NCBI RefSeq assembly: GCF_018294505.1
Contig: NC_057808.1
Location: forward strand, 358,844,696-358,908,695
Length of the DNA stretch: 64,000 nt
From: Triticum aestivum
Lineage: Eukaryota > Streptophyta > Magnoliopsida > Poales > Poaceae
Direction: 5' to 3'
Shown: positions 45,360-55,319 of the stretch, piece by piece
Numbering within the stretch: the stretch's first letter is position 1
How the letters are laid out: every line of letters starts with the position of its first letter
The notes under the pieces: model-generated
Told to the model about the DNA's origin: nothing
The model's input: only the letters and a program-made list of their open reading frames with translations
The model's database searches: none
Program-made: the position numbers and the translations under genes

Positions 45360-46130
45360 CACAGCCGCATGGGAGACTCAGCCCGGTCGTTGCGCCGCAT
45401 TAATAGTGAGTAATGAGCAGTCAAATCATAAGCCCCACCTTTCCCACTGTAAGTTGCTCGGAAGAAGCAACCATCAATACGCTCTTCTTTGAATCCGCTC
45501 ATACTACTCCATCCGTCACTGTTTATAGAGCGCGCTTCAGAAAAAGAAAAAATCTCTGGGACCAAGGCGACTAGCGATCGGCCTGAAAAATAGCATTGGT
45601 AGTTATAGCACGGCGTCTATTACTAGAGGAAATAATGCGTACACACATGCATGCAGTGCTTCCACCCCGGGTACACACATGCATGCACTTACTCCACTCC
45701 GTAGTACATCGAGAGAAAATTGTGGACTTGATTGCGGTTACCACGCCCTAATTAATTGAGCATTAAACCAAACGCGTCTAAAGTCTCTCTGGTGGTGGAA
45801 ATGCATTGAGAGAAATGCATCATAATGAAGCGCGCCCTGTAAACTGTGACGGAGGGAGGAGTAGTATGAAGGTGCAAAACCAAGTACGCGTATGGCCAGT
45901 CGGTCAACGCACCTCCTCTTGGCATATCACTGACATGTGGGACCGGAGTGTGAGCAAACCGATCTCAATTGACGGCAAAATGGCCAACCCGCCGTTCCTT
46001 GAGAGAGACGAGGAGCGAGAACACACAGACGGGCTCGCACGGAGGCCAAGATATATTCGAGCATGGTTGATCGATATCATCATTACATGTTGGGCTGCCG
46101 TTTTCCGCCCTTCTCCGGAATAAATGTGTA
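45360..46130 (+). other. unresolved captured sequence
   Basis: No gene is supported. The start (GGTCGTTGCGCCGCA, TTGCTCGGA-GAA) matches 15047-15140 and, more weakly, 47525-47575. This shows shared ancestry between the 6.5-15.4 kb region and the CACTA interior. Confidence 0.45.
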
Positions 46131-46467
46131 CTTTATCAGAGATTAAAAAAATAAGAGTACAGAGGCTCCACCATGCGGTTCTAGTAGTAGTACTACTCGT
46201 ACTACTAAACCTTGCGCTTGGCTCTTCGCCTCTTCGTGAAGTCGAACAATGATGGTACTCCGCATGTTCGGTACTACAGTGTATGCCTCTGGCAATCTGA
46301 CACCGAATGAACTGATGCATGTCCACCGCCTGGGCGAGGGTACGTTGCATTAGTCAAAAGGCGTAAGCGAGCTTCACCTTGTCCTGCAAGCTTCTCCTCG
46401 TTCTGCGAGTTGACGGGACACACCAAAAGTAGTGCTAGTCCATACTCCCTCCTTTCCGGTTAATATG
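46130..46467 (+). repeat. direct repeat of about 340-380 bp, copy 1
   Basis: Shares ordered blocks with 46846-47226: GCGCTTGGCT(C/G)TTCGCCTCTT, TCTGGCAATCTGACACCGAA, GTCCACCGCCTG and GGTTAATATGGCTTAAT. Confidence 0.75.
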
Positions 46468-46835
46468 GCTTAATCTTTTTTGCGGGTAAATGAGAGAGCT
46501 TTATTCATATATAAGCATTCTTAGGACGATCAGCCAAGACACTGGTCACTAGGAAGCGAGGTACCCCGCAAAAAAAGAAGTAGGAAGCGAGGTGTTTCAT
46601 CAAGCCAGCTCTCGGCCACATTCAAAGTGCAGCAAGCACGGTTCGCACAAAGATGCGCCGCAAGGTTTGCTGACCTGTTTACATGCTGAATAACAAAAAA
46701 GAGGAAATATTACCGAGCGCTCCTATTTGTAACAGGATATGAGCCAGAATTAAGCGAGAATTGTGGCGAGTGTTCCATGCAATCAACTTCCATTATCACA
46801 TGCGAGAACCCTCGAAGAGAACCAAATGTGTTGAA
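46468..46835 (-). mobile_element. LINE 3' fragment with RNase H-like coding remnant
   Basis: On the minus strand this ends ATAAAGCTCTCTCATTTACC and then an A run, typical of a non-LTR retrotransposon tail. Upstream it reads VIQHVNRSANLAAHL and ESWLDETP, the RNase H-like C-terminal region (RVT_3 type) of plant LINEs, with stops and a short duplicated stretch (GGAAGCGAGGT twice, 46551 and 46583). It separates the two direct repeats. Confidence 0.65.
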
Positions 46836-46845
46836 GATTGCTTTA

Positions 46846-47226
46846 TCACATTTTAAAAATATAATAAGAGTGCAGACGCTCCTCCATCCGGTTCCTAGTA
46901 CTAGTATAGTACATACCTCTATAGACTATAGTAGTAGTACTAGTACTAGTAAACTTTGCGCTTGGCTGTTCGCCTCTTCGGGAAGTGCAACAATAATAGT
47001 ACTAGTATAGTGTATGCTTCTGGCAATCTGACACCGAATTAACTGTTGCACGTCCACCGCCTGAGCGAGGAGAGCTTGCATTAGTCAAAAGTTTCTCCTT
47101 GTCCTGCGAGCCACCGCGCGCAAGCTTCTCCCGTCCTGCAAGCTTCTCCTCGTTCGGCAAGTTGACGGGACACAACAAAGTAATGCTAGTCCATACTGCC
47201 TCCTCTCCGGTTAATATGGCTTAATT
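46846..47226 (+). repeat. direct repeat of about 340-380 bp, copy 2
   Basis: Partner of 46130-46467, with insertions such as CTAGTACTAGTA-type runs and an extra GCAAGCTTCTCCCGTCCT block. Confidence 0.75.
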
Positions 47227-47574
47227 TCAAACGAGATAAATACACTGTCTGTCACTGTATATTTGTAAAAATACGGTCAGTGGACTTCATAATACGCTCA
47301 TTGCGCTCAATATATACATTTTCCGGTGTTTATACGGTCACTAGCTCACCCTGGCTGAGTATGTGTGTGCATGCACGTGTAGGTTGAGCACTTGAGCGTG
47401 ACCGTGTGTGTTCCGTCGTGTGCTCGGACATGCATGCATTAGGGCGTCGCGCGCGTTTTTGCGTCCATGTGTACGTGTGACTGTTGCATACACGTAGGGG
47501 GAGTACGTGTAGGGGCCACTAAAGGAGCAGTCAAATCACACAGTAAGTTAGTCGGAAGAAGCAACCATCATTTC

Positions 47575-47950
47575 ACTCTTCAATGACACGTACGCAATAT
47601 AAAATGGTTGATATGGAGAGAAAAAGAAAACCACTATATATACACTAGCAGGAGCCTAAGCTACAAGCCTGCTTGCTTGGGTTGCTCTCTTCACAAGCAT
47701 AGAACGACGGTGGCCACACCGCTGGTCACATATCCGGCCTGATCCCGCAGCTGGGGGAAGGGAACAATGTTCTGCGTAGACGCGGTCGACATCAGCGAGG
47801 GAGAAAATCCACAGTCGGTGCGTCCCAATCGGGGGTCACCGCGGTATGGGCCGATGCCGCGTCCCAACCGCCCTTCTAGCTACAGCCCGACGTCCGTTTC
47901 GAAAATATTAGTGCATGTCAACAAAAATTATACTAGTGTCGATGTTCCGT
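47575..47950 (+). other. captured gene module, copy 2 (promoter and first exon only)
   Basis: A TATA box (TATATATA, 47635-47642), leader GCCTGCTTGCTTGGGTTGCT and exon-like block match copies 1 and 3. It breaks off after CCCGACGTCC, where the others have a splice donor. Confidence 0.5.
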
Positions 47951-48173
47951 TTCGAAAAAAGCATATAAGTTGTTACTTCTTACCCAAAGGATCTTTATAT
48001 CCAACAGACACAAAATATCCATTCGACTGTTCGAAATTACTTTCACTGCTGATCTGATGTCGAGGTAATTGCTGCATCACCACCAAAACCCACCATCTCT
48101 TAAGCTAAAGTAGACCGAGCTAACCCCTATATTAGCATATTACTAAGATAAACAGAAGGCACTGTAGAATCAT

Positions 48174-49058
48174 TTAGGACGTGAGCTTGTCAATCTGAAT
48201 GTGGAGGGACACTAGCTTAGCCCCGACCAGCAGCTTGGCGGAACTGTGAAGAAGGTCAGCTCCTGCACGGCGACGTCGCCGGGATCCCTGCTGCTTGTCA
48301 CCTCCATTTCCACCTTGACGGCGTCGGTCCTGCCTTTGGGCTCCCCCAGCGGGCCGTTCGCCCATAGCTTGGCCACGTAGTGCGGCAGTGGGACGCCCCC
48401 GCTCTGATGCAGACGACCGACACGGTGATAGGCGCGCCGATGTCGAGCACGCCGCCGACCAAGAAAAACACGCGGTCCGTCCTCCTCCGCGAACAGCAAG
48501 AGCCGTGGCTCCGACAGTGGCACTTGCAGCTGGAGCGCCTTGCCGTACTGGATCCTGTGCACGGGCATGGGATGCACGGTGCTGATGTGGTGGGAGAGCA
48601 CCGGCGGCGGGCCTTCGTAGCCATAGACAGGCACGGGGCAATTGCAGGGCGCGAGCGGACACACGCTCTGGTGATCGGCGAGCTTGTGGTAAGTGATGTA
48701 GAGCCCACAGCCTTCGTGCGGGCACTCCACCCTCACCGAGGAGAGGACGGCGTCCACCGCCGTGTTCCGCACGTCGAAGCCACCGCCGCGCTCGCACTTC
48801 TGGCACTGCCGCTGGTTCCCGGGGCACTCGACGCGGCAGTCCGCGCAAGCCAGGTGCCCTCCCTTGCACTGCACAAATCAATCGAACAACACATCAATCA
48901 AGAAACCTGCACCTTGCTCGATCAGCCGAACGGACGAGGTGTATTCGAACCTCATACACTGGAGGCTTCAAGGGGCGGAGGCACAAGGGGCAGTGGAGCA
49001 AGGTGAGGTCCATCGAGACCATAGAGAGCTCCATCGTCGGGTCCTGTTTTGTCTGCAT
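48174..49058 (-). pseudogene. captured SINA-like RING E3 ubiquitin ligase pseudogene
   Basis: Minus strand. Exon 1 (start proposed at ATG 49058, ending 48951) encodes LHCPLCLRPLKPPVYE, the first RING cysteines. A GT-AG intron of 82 nt (48950-48869) is followed by CKGGHLACADC completing the RING, then the SIAH-type zinc finger (VECPHEGCGLYITYHKLADH, CPLAPCNCPVPVYGYEG) and a Sina/TRAF-like beta-sandwich ending HIQIDKLTS. Such proteins transfer ubiquitin to substrates. Three frameshifts break it: about +1 at 48474, -1 near 48390 and -1 near 48237. The full exon-intron layout is kept, so genomic DNA rather than mRNA was captured. No other part of a host locus is recognisable next to it. Confidence 0.87.
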
Positions 49059-49252
49059 GATCTCGCCCTCCTCGTGCACAACCATCTCTCGCTTTATTAG
49101 GGCCGGGGCATTACAAAGCTTTACCGTCACATATTCATACTACTTCAAGGTGCATTAAATCAACACATGCAAGTATCAAAAGGAGAGTCACGGCATGCAT
49201 GCATGCGTTGTAATTAATGCATCGGTAAACGCAAATTATTGAAATATATCGA

Positions 49253-49550
49253 GTGCAGTGCTTTGATGTGTCGCGTCAACTCGTACAAGACCGAGAAGTT
49301 TGATTACTACAACACCCTCTCGCCTTAACCGCACCTGCCTTTGGCTGCATGACAGGTGGGCCACCGACCTGTTGGGCCCACCTGTCATGGACGCAAAGGC
49401 AGGAGCAGTAAGTCAATGAAGCTGCGTCCCTCCCTCGCCCATGAGCGTGGTGGCTGGCAGGACTAGGAGAAGCTTTCGTTCGCTACACGCTCTCCCTCCC
49501 GTACGCGGTGGACATGCAGTAGTTCAATCGGTGTCAGATGGCACTTCCTC
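49253..49550 (+). repeat. internal module, copy 1
   Basis: Starts near GATGTGTCGCGTCAACTCGT, includes a foldback (GCACCTGCCTTTGGC ... AAAGGCAGGAGCAG) and ends in GCGGTGGACATGCAGTAGTT. Further copies are at 50075-50250 (direct, without the foldback) and 51060-51362 (inverted, with it). Confidence 0.75.
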
Positions 49551-49651
49551 GAGGCAGATCCCTCCTCACTTCCTCGAAGCTTCTTGTCCTCTCCCTCCCT
49601 CCCTCTCGCACCGCCCGTGAAGGCGCCTCGCCGTATCCGCGCTCCATGTAA

Positions 49652-49752
49652 CCCTGCTATCCAAACACCTTTTTGGTTAGAGTTAGTTCAGGGTTAGTTC
49701 AGGGTTAGAATCTAACTCTAACCTCTAACTGAGTTAGAGTATCCAAACAGGG
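49652..49752. mobile_element. small MITE-like element
   Basis: CCCTGCTATCCAAACAC at one end and GTATCCAAACAGGG at the other, with inner GTTAGAGTTAG and CTAACTCTAAC arms and a duplicated GTTAGTTCAGG. Many grass MITEs carry CTGTTTGGAT-type ends. The family is not determined. Confidence 0.5.
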
Positions 49753-50074
49753 CCATTGTTCGACTTCCCGAAGAGGCGAAGAGCCAAGCGCAGCCCGGAC
49801 GCTCGTGTGGCAGTTTCATGTGTAGAGTAGTCTAGGATAGCGTGTACCGTGCCTGTAAGCTTAAAATCGTTGGGGTCGGCTCCATGCTATATTTTTTGGT
49901 TAAAATAATCTTCTGGCCCTACCTGTCATCCTGGTGATTCTAGTTTGCACGCTCATCTGGTCAAGACAGGAATATATATTTTAATTTGTGGTGGGGTAAA
50001 TGTTAGAGGTTGCAGCAAATGGAGTATTGTACACTGCGGGTCTTTCAGCCAAGTTTAGAGGCAACCATGTGGGG

Positions 50075-50250
50075 CCAGTGCTATGATGTGTCGCGTCAAC
50101 TCGTACAACGAGGGGAAGCTTGATTTTACTACTACACGCCTTCTCCCTCGCCCATGCGCGCGGTGGCTCGCAGACGAGGACAGGCTTTTGCTTATCCCTC
50201 CCGCTCGCGGTGGACGGACATGCAGCAGTGGATTCGATACTGTAGAAGCA
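50075..50250 (+). repeat. internal module, copy 2
   Basis: GATGTGTCGCGTCAACTCGT, GAAGCTTGATT and CGCGGTGGACGGACATGCAG match copy 1 in order. It is followed, like the end of copy 1, by the GAAGAGGCGAAGAGCCAAG block at about 50280. Confidence 0.7.
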
Positions 50251-50423
50251 GTAGTAGTAACATCATTGTTCGTCTTCTCGAAGAGGCGAAGAGCCAAGTG
50301 CAACCCGAACGTGGCAGTTGCGAACCTTGGAGCACGCATATAGCCAGGCTCTTGCATGAGACAAAATTGCTATGTGAGCCCACTATTGTAGTACTACTTG
50401 CTAGTATAGCCCTGTAAACCAGA

Positions 50424-50523
50424 AAGGAGTATTTGCCTTTCTAGAGATTTCAACAAGTGACTAGACTACACCGAGACGGAGTACATATGGAGCAAAATGA
50501 GTGAATCTACACCGTAAATAAAT
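50424..50523. mobile_element. Stowaway-type MITE fragment
   Basis: TTTCTAGAGATTTCAACAAG and GAGCAAAATGAGTGAATCTA are shared with the MITE at 45143. The ends are lost. Confidence 0.6.
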
Positions 50524-50835
50524 ACGTAGTTCTCTCGTTTTCCTCTCGGCCTTGGTCGCGGTGCACAATATTGAGTATACTAGTACTATCATCTTGAAAT
50601 TTACGAAGTCACCATAGGCACCTCGTCGTCGACGGGAACGTCTCCTGACACGCGATAGACGCGAGCGGCAGTCGCCTCCATAGGTGCTTGAATGCCAAGG
50701 AGGGAGAGGGTAGCGGTTCCCGAGACGTTGAACGGTCAATGATGCATCCTCAAATTAATCTACATGCAGAGGGAATTAATTGGAGAAGCAGAATAGAGCC
50801 AACACGATGTGAATGCAACAGAGTTTGGATTCTCA

Positions 50836-51105
50836 TATAAAGGCGCCCCACCACTCCAATCCATCTACTCCTTAGTCTCTGCGCAACACTGCTCACTCCA
50901 ATCCAAGACCAAGCTACCAGGAGCCAGAAGCACCTATGGAGGCGATGGTCGCGAGCGGCAGTCGGCTGTGCCAAATCATCCAAGGCGCCAGCCTGCGGCC
51001 CCGCACCGTGCAGCGCTTCCAGACGGTGCTGGCGACCACCGGCGTCGCCTCTCGCATGGATGACATGATGGTCAACTCCATCCGCAAGTTCTCCGCCGTC
51101 AAGAA
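50836..51105 (+). pseudogene. 5' fragment of an unrecognised plant gene
   Basis: A TATA box (TATAAA, 50836-50841), a CT-rich leader and an ATG at 50936 open a frame reading MEAMVASGSRLCQIIQGASL and MDDMMVNSIRKFSAVKKR. At about 51105 it runs into the inverted module copy, so the frame from there to 51337 is probably a fusion artefact. The segment GAAGCACCTATGGAGGCGA around the ATG has an inverted copy at 50660-50690. I do not recognise the protein. Confidence 0.4.
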
Positions 51106-51362
51106 GCGTGTAGCGAAAGCTCCTACTAGTCCTGCCAGCCACCACGCTCATGCGCGAGGGAGGGACGCAGCTTCATTGACTTACTGCTCCTGCCTTTGCG
51201 TCTATGACAGGTGGGCCCAACAGGTGGTTGGCCCACCAGTCATGCAGCCAAAGGCAGGTGCAGTTAAGGCACCAGAGCTCAGTCCGCGAGGGAGAGGGCG
51301 TTGTAGTAATCAAACTTCTCGGTCTTGTACGAGTTGACGCCACACATCAAAGCACTGCACTC
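51060..51362 (-). repeat. internal module, copy 3 (inverted)
   Basis: On the minus strand it carries the same blocks as 49253-49550, including the foldback and the GAGGGAGGGACGCAGCTTCA block seen from the plus side. Copies 1 and 3 are therefore a large inverted repeat with about 1.5 kb between. Confidence 0.75.
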
Positions 51363-51365
51363 GAT

Positions 51366-51486
51366 ATAAGTCTTTTTACACATTTCAAATGGACTACTAC
51401 ATACGGCTGTATGTAGACATATTTTGCTTTGTATGTAGTCACTTATTGCAATCTCTAAAAAGACATATATTTGGAAGCGGAGGGAG
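51366..51486. mobile_element. Stowaway-type MITE fragment
   Basis: Ends GGAAGCGGAGGGAG before TA. The internal CAAATGGACTACTACATACG and AATCTCTAAAAAGAC are shared with the MITE at 45143. The left end is truncated. Confidence 0.65.
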
Positions 51487-51610
51487 TACAACGCATGCAT
51501 GCATGCCGTGACTTCCCTTTTGATACTTGCATGTGTTGATTTGATGCACCTTGCCAAATTTTGACTATAAATTTAACTAACCAAATTTTCATGCATGTCA
51601 CAAAAAATTA

Positions 51611-51841
51611 CGGGGCTGTTTGGATTGTGACAATGTTTGTCTTATGTTGCCACATTATTTTTCCCACACTTGCCACACTTGCCTAACTTGAGTTGCTCAA
51701 ATTGTTAGACACACTTTGGCTTGCCTAAGGGAATCTTGCCACACTTTTTGTGTCTATGACATGTGGGGTTCACTGCTAATAAAAAAATTCTTGTCTTAGG
51801 TGTGGCTAATAAAAAAGACTTATATTTAGGAACGGAGGGAG
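51611..51841. mobile_element. MITE-like sequence plus Stowaway right end
   Basis: GGGGCTGTTTGGATTGTGAC opens a stretch with repeated TTGCCACACTT words, as in grass MITEs with a TGTTTGG end. From about 51807 it joins a Stowaway right end (TTAGGAACGGAGGGAG before TA). Borders between the two are approximate. Confidence 0.45.
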
Positions 51842-52084
51842 TAGAAAATATAAATAATAATGCATGTTGGGGCAACCCACGTTTCCGATAATTTTAGCCG
51901 TGGGCTTGTTCACAATTTTTACGAGGGGGTGGTTGTTCATTTAATGGAGGGACTTGTACCAGACTTGAACGATACAAAGTGCGACCTGGCACACCGTAAC
52001 ACCACTTGGAACAAGCGGGTAGCTATCTCAAAAAACAATCAACAACTAAAAAAACGGCGACCTGGCACGTAGTACACAATTTTA

Positions 52085-54720
52085 AACGATTGTTTTGATG
52101 GAGTGAAAAAGGAAAACTACCCCACTACGTATATATAGGCCGGAGCCTCCGCGCTTGCTTGCTAGGGTTGCTCTATTCACACACTCTCATCCTCTCCAGA
52201 TCTAAACAAGATAGGGGTGGTAACACTGTCTTTCTCCCTTCAAAAAACACTGTCTTTCTATCCTCACCGCTGGTTACAGATCCGGACGTATCCCCCTCCG
52301 CCGGTGAAGGGGAGGAGGGGCAGCGTTTAGGCCGTCGTCGACAGCGAGGGAGGAGACCCACTGCCGGCCGCACCGTTATCTCTGGCCGAGCGCCGGCGCG
52401 GGAGGTCCTCCGATCCCTTCGTCGTTGCCCTAGTGTGGGCGGATCCGGCCTCCCGCCGCCCACCTATCCACATCCCGACGACCTTCAGGTATATCTTCCT
52501 TCGAAACCGCCTTAGCTCTACTTCCCCAGCTCGCTACGTCGCTGCATGTGCATCATTTTCTACCTCTCAGCCCCTCTCGATCGGATGGTCCAACGTCACC
52601 TATTTTTTTCTTCTATTGTTAGAGGTAAAGCTACTTCATGGAGTCGAATCTTGTACTTGGTTCAAACAAGAAATAAAGTGGGGGTGGGGGAATTTAGTAT
52701 GTAGTACATCGGACTTGGTACAAACAGGAAGGAAAGGGGGTGAAAGTAGTACAGACTGGTCATCCAACCGGTCTCTTGGTCGAAAAGGGAAATATAGGGG
52801 TAACGCTGTACACAGTGGTATGACCAGGACTAGATTTGCTATCCACACATAGGAGTAGGTGGCTAGAGTGAACAAAAATGGGACCAACCCAGATATGTTT
52901 CTTGGATGTTTGTTTCTCGGGGCAACAAACTATGAATCACCACTTTATGCCCCTGTTTAGGTACATGGTGCTGGACTGCTGGTGCACCCACTGTCCCATG
53001 CCCTTATACCAAATATTTAGCTGTTCTTAATCTAATGCCCCTGGTAAAAATGAAGCCATGCCACTGTTATAAGCCATGACAAGTTTAGCCAAATGTTTTT
53101 GCCTGTAATTGTTTGAGACTCTGACTGTTTCCTCTGTAGCTTTTTGTGCAAACAGGGATATCCATTTCACCTGGTTGCTGTTGTGACCTTTTGGTGCACT
53201 GCACAAAACTCTTCTTAAAAGAAGTGACTTTTGTGCTGTTTAACTGGAATGTCAGAATGGAACAGTTGGTTCATTTCGGTGGAACTGCACAAAGGGAGAT
53301 CTGTGTTCCAATCCTCATCATCCATATTGGCACCATAACCTTCCTTTAGGTAAGAATGATATTTAATGCATGTGTTCATCTCTATTTTGCGACTGCCATG
53401 AGAAAATAATGCTATTTTTTACTAGTACACTTGTACTCCCTCACTGACAAAACCAATTCTGAAATAGAAGGCCAATCATGTACTTGGTTTCACCAACTGG
53501 TGAGGAGAATGAGAAACAGAGCATGAAGAGGAAGAAGAAGTGTAAACAGTGCCAAGGCGATCTTGCTGAAGCCAGAGGCCTCAGTCGAGGCCATTCAAGG
53601 GCTCCGGCAACGACTACCTTACATGTGAGACGATCCTCCAGGTAGCCCTTCCACTTCTGCTGTCTCACTTAATTAATTAGGAGTACTTAAGTACCACTAA
53701 TTTATTGCTGCCTAATTTTCCTGTCGGAGTTAAACAAATCTTTAGTAGCACCCTATGCTGAATCATGTACGTGTGTATGTTTGTCTATGGAGGTGAATCA
53801 TGTGGTGGAGCAGGGAGGGAATGCTAACTTTACCCATTAAGATAATGAGGGTGCTTCTATTTGTTAGTGTATGTTTCATCAACTAGTCCCACTATTACAG
53901 TAATCTCACTCTCTCAATATATGTGCCAACAGGGATGCTCGATTTTGGTGGAACTGCACAAAAACTTTGGGTGCTTCATTGCCTCGACAGCTTCCTTCCT
54001 TTCCTGTTAGTCGCTAATCTCGGCTTGCATTCTTCCTTTGCTGTCAGTCGCTTGGCTTATCTCGGCTTCCAGTCAAAGGAAATAGTAATTGATATGCTAC
54101 CTCACACAGGTTGGTACTGGTCTTTATCCTGATTATTGTGCTTGTCATATGTATTGGTAATTTGGTATTGTGCTACTGTTTGCCGATTTCATAAAGGAGT
54201 AACTTGGAGCCTGAACTCGCAGGCAAATCATTACATCGGGTGATTTCAGTAGAACTGCACAAAAAGATCAGATGGACAGGTACTTATGCTGCTGCTATGT
54301 ACTCCAAAGTTCACTCAGACAAGCATCGATGTTGACAAGAAGAAGTGCCTATATTCATTCGAGTATCAACCGGCGTCAACCAATTGTCAAACTCCAAGTA
54401 TTAGGAGAGTGAACGCCAAAAATATTGCTTGGCGCATAGCCCAGAAAAACGCAGTCCAGTCTTTGGTCCCAACTTGTGCCTTTTGGTTATCGGCACATAT
54501 GGTAGCGAACTGTATGGCATGGAGTCTAAAGATTCCAGACAAGTTGGTTGACGCGTATATTCATCTGGCACTTAATCAGTCTGCACGCCAGGGATGCTCC
54601 ATTTCAGTTGAACTGCACAAAAAATTTGGGTGGTTCATTTTCTCAACCGCCTCCTTTCTCGTCTGCAATGTAGAATTTTGGCGAGATACAGGACCAAGAT
54701 GAGCCAGTAAACTAGTTGGA
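52085..54720 (+). other. captured gene module, copy 3 (longest)
   Basis: A TATA box (TATATATA, 52130-52137), leader GCTTGCTTGCTAGGGTTGCT and first exon ending CCCGACGACCTTCAG/GTATAT (donor at 52489) are followed by exon-like blocks at about 53151, 53479-53641 (MYLVSPTGEENEKQSMKRKK, ending CAG/GTAG), 53930 and 54590. The last block lies in an open frame 54286-54702 containing SARQGCSISVELHKKFGWF. Several blocks repeat the same opening, a GG(A/G)(T/C)(A/G) start, then an ACTGCACAAA word. No known domain is recognised. Confidence 0.5.
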
Positions 54721-55120
54721 TGAAAGTAGTGGCCAAGTTGCTCAAACCTCCCTCGGCACGAGGCCACTATTTGAGGATAAACCTACAAGCAAAGTTCAGA
54801 TTGTCTGTGCTGCCTCTTATGTACTCGAAAGTTTACTCGTACAAGCATTAATTTTAGCAAGAAGTACCTCCGACTGAACACCATTTACCAGTCTGCAATG
54901 TAGAATTTTGGCGAGCTACAGGACCAAGATGAGCCAGTAAACTAGTTGGATGAAAGTAGTGGCCAAGTTGCTCAAACCTCCCTCGGCACGAGGCCACTAT
55001 TTGAGGATAAACCTACAAGCAAAGTTCAGATTGTCTGTGCTGCCTCTTATGTACTCGAAAGTTTACTCGTACAAGCATTAATTTTAGCAAGAAGTACCTC
55101 CGACTGAACACCATTTACCA
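54661..55120 (+). repeat. 230-bp tandem duplication
   Basis: Units 54661-54890 and 54891-55120 are identical as far as I can see except for one base (GCGAGATACA versus GCGAGCTACA). A GTCTG word at 55121 marks the end. The duplication is much younger than the surrounding repeats. Confidence 0.92.
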
Positions 55121-55171
55121 GTCTGTACCCTAGGTAATTAAAGTTCGTCCATGGATCATATTGGCTGTGAT

Positions 55172-55313
55172 CTCAATCATTTGGATGCATAAACATACTG
55201 AACATGTGTATATCTGAATCTTTTTGTGAATTATCTATGAATATTGTTGTGTGATCTATCAATCATTTGGATCCATAGACATGCTGAACTTGTGTATATA
55301 TGAATCTTTTGAG
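55172..55313 (+). repeat. direct repeat of about 55 bp
   Basis: TCAATCATTTGGAT(G/C)CATA and TGTGTATAT-TGAATCTTTT occur at 55172 and again at 55258, 86 bp apart. Confidence 0.7.
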
Positions 55314-55319
55314 TTGTTG

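Noticed and set aside
48380..49006. 208-codon plus-strand frame over the SINA-like region
   Set aside because: Shadow of the minus-strand pseudogene, whose zinc-binding residues and intron are unmistakable.
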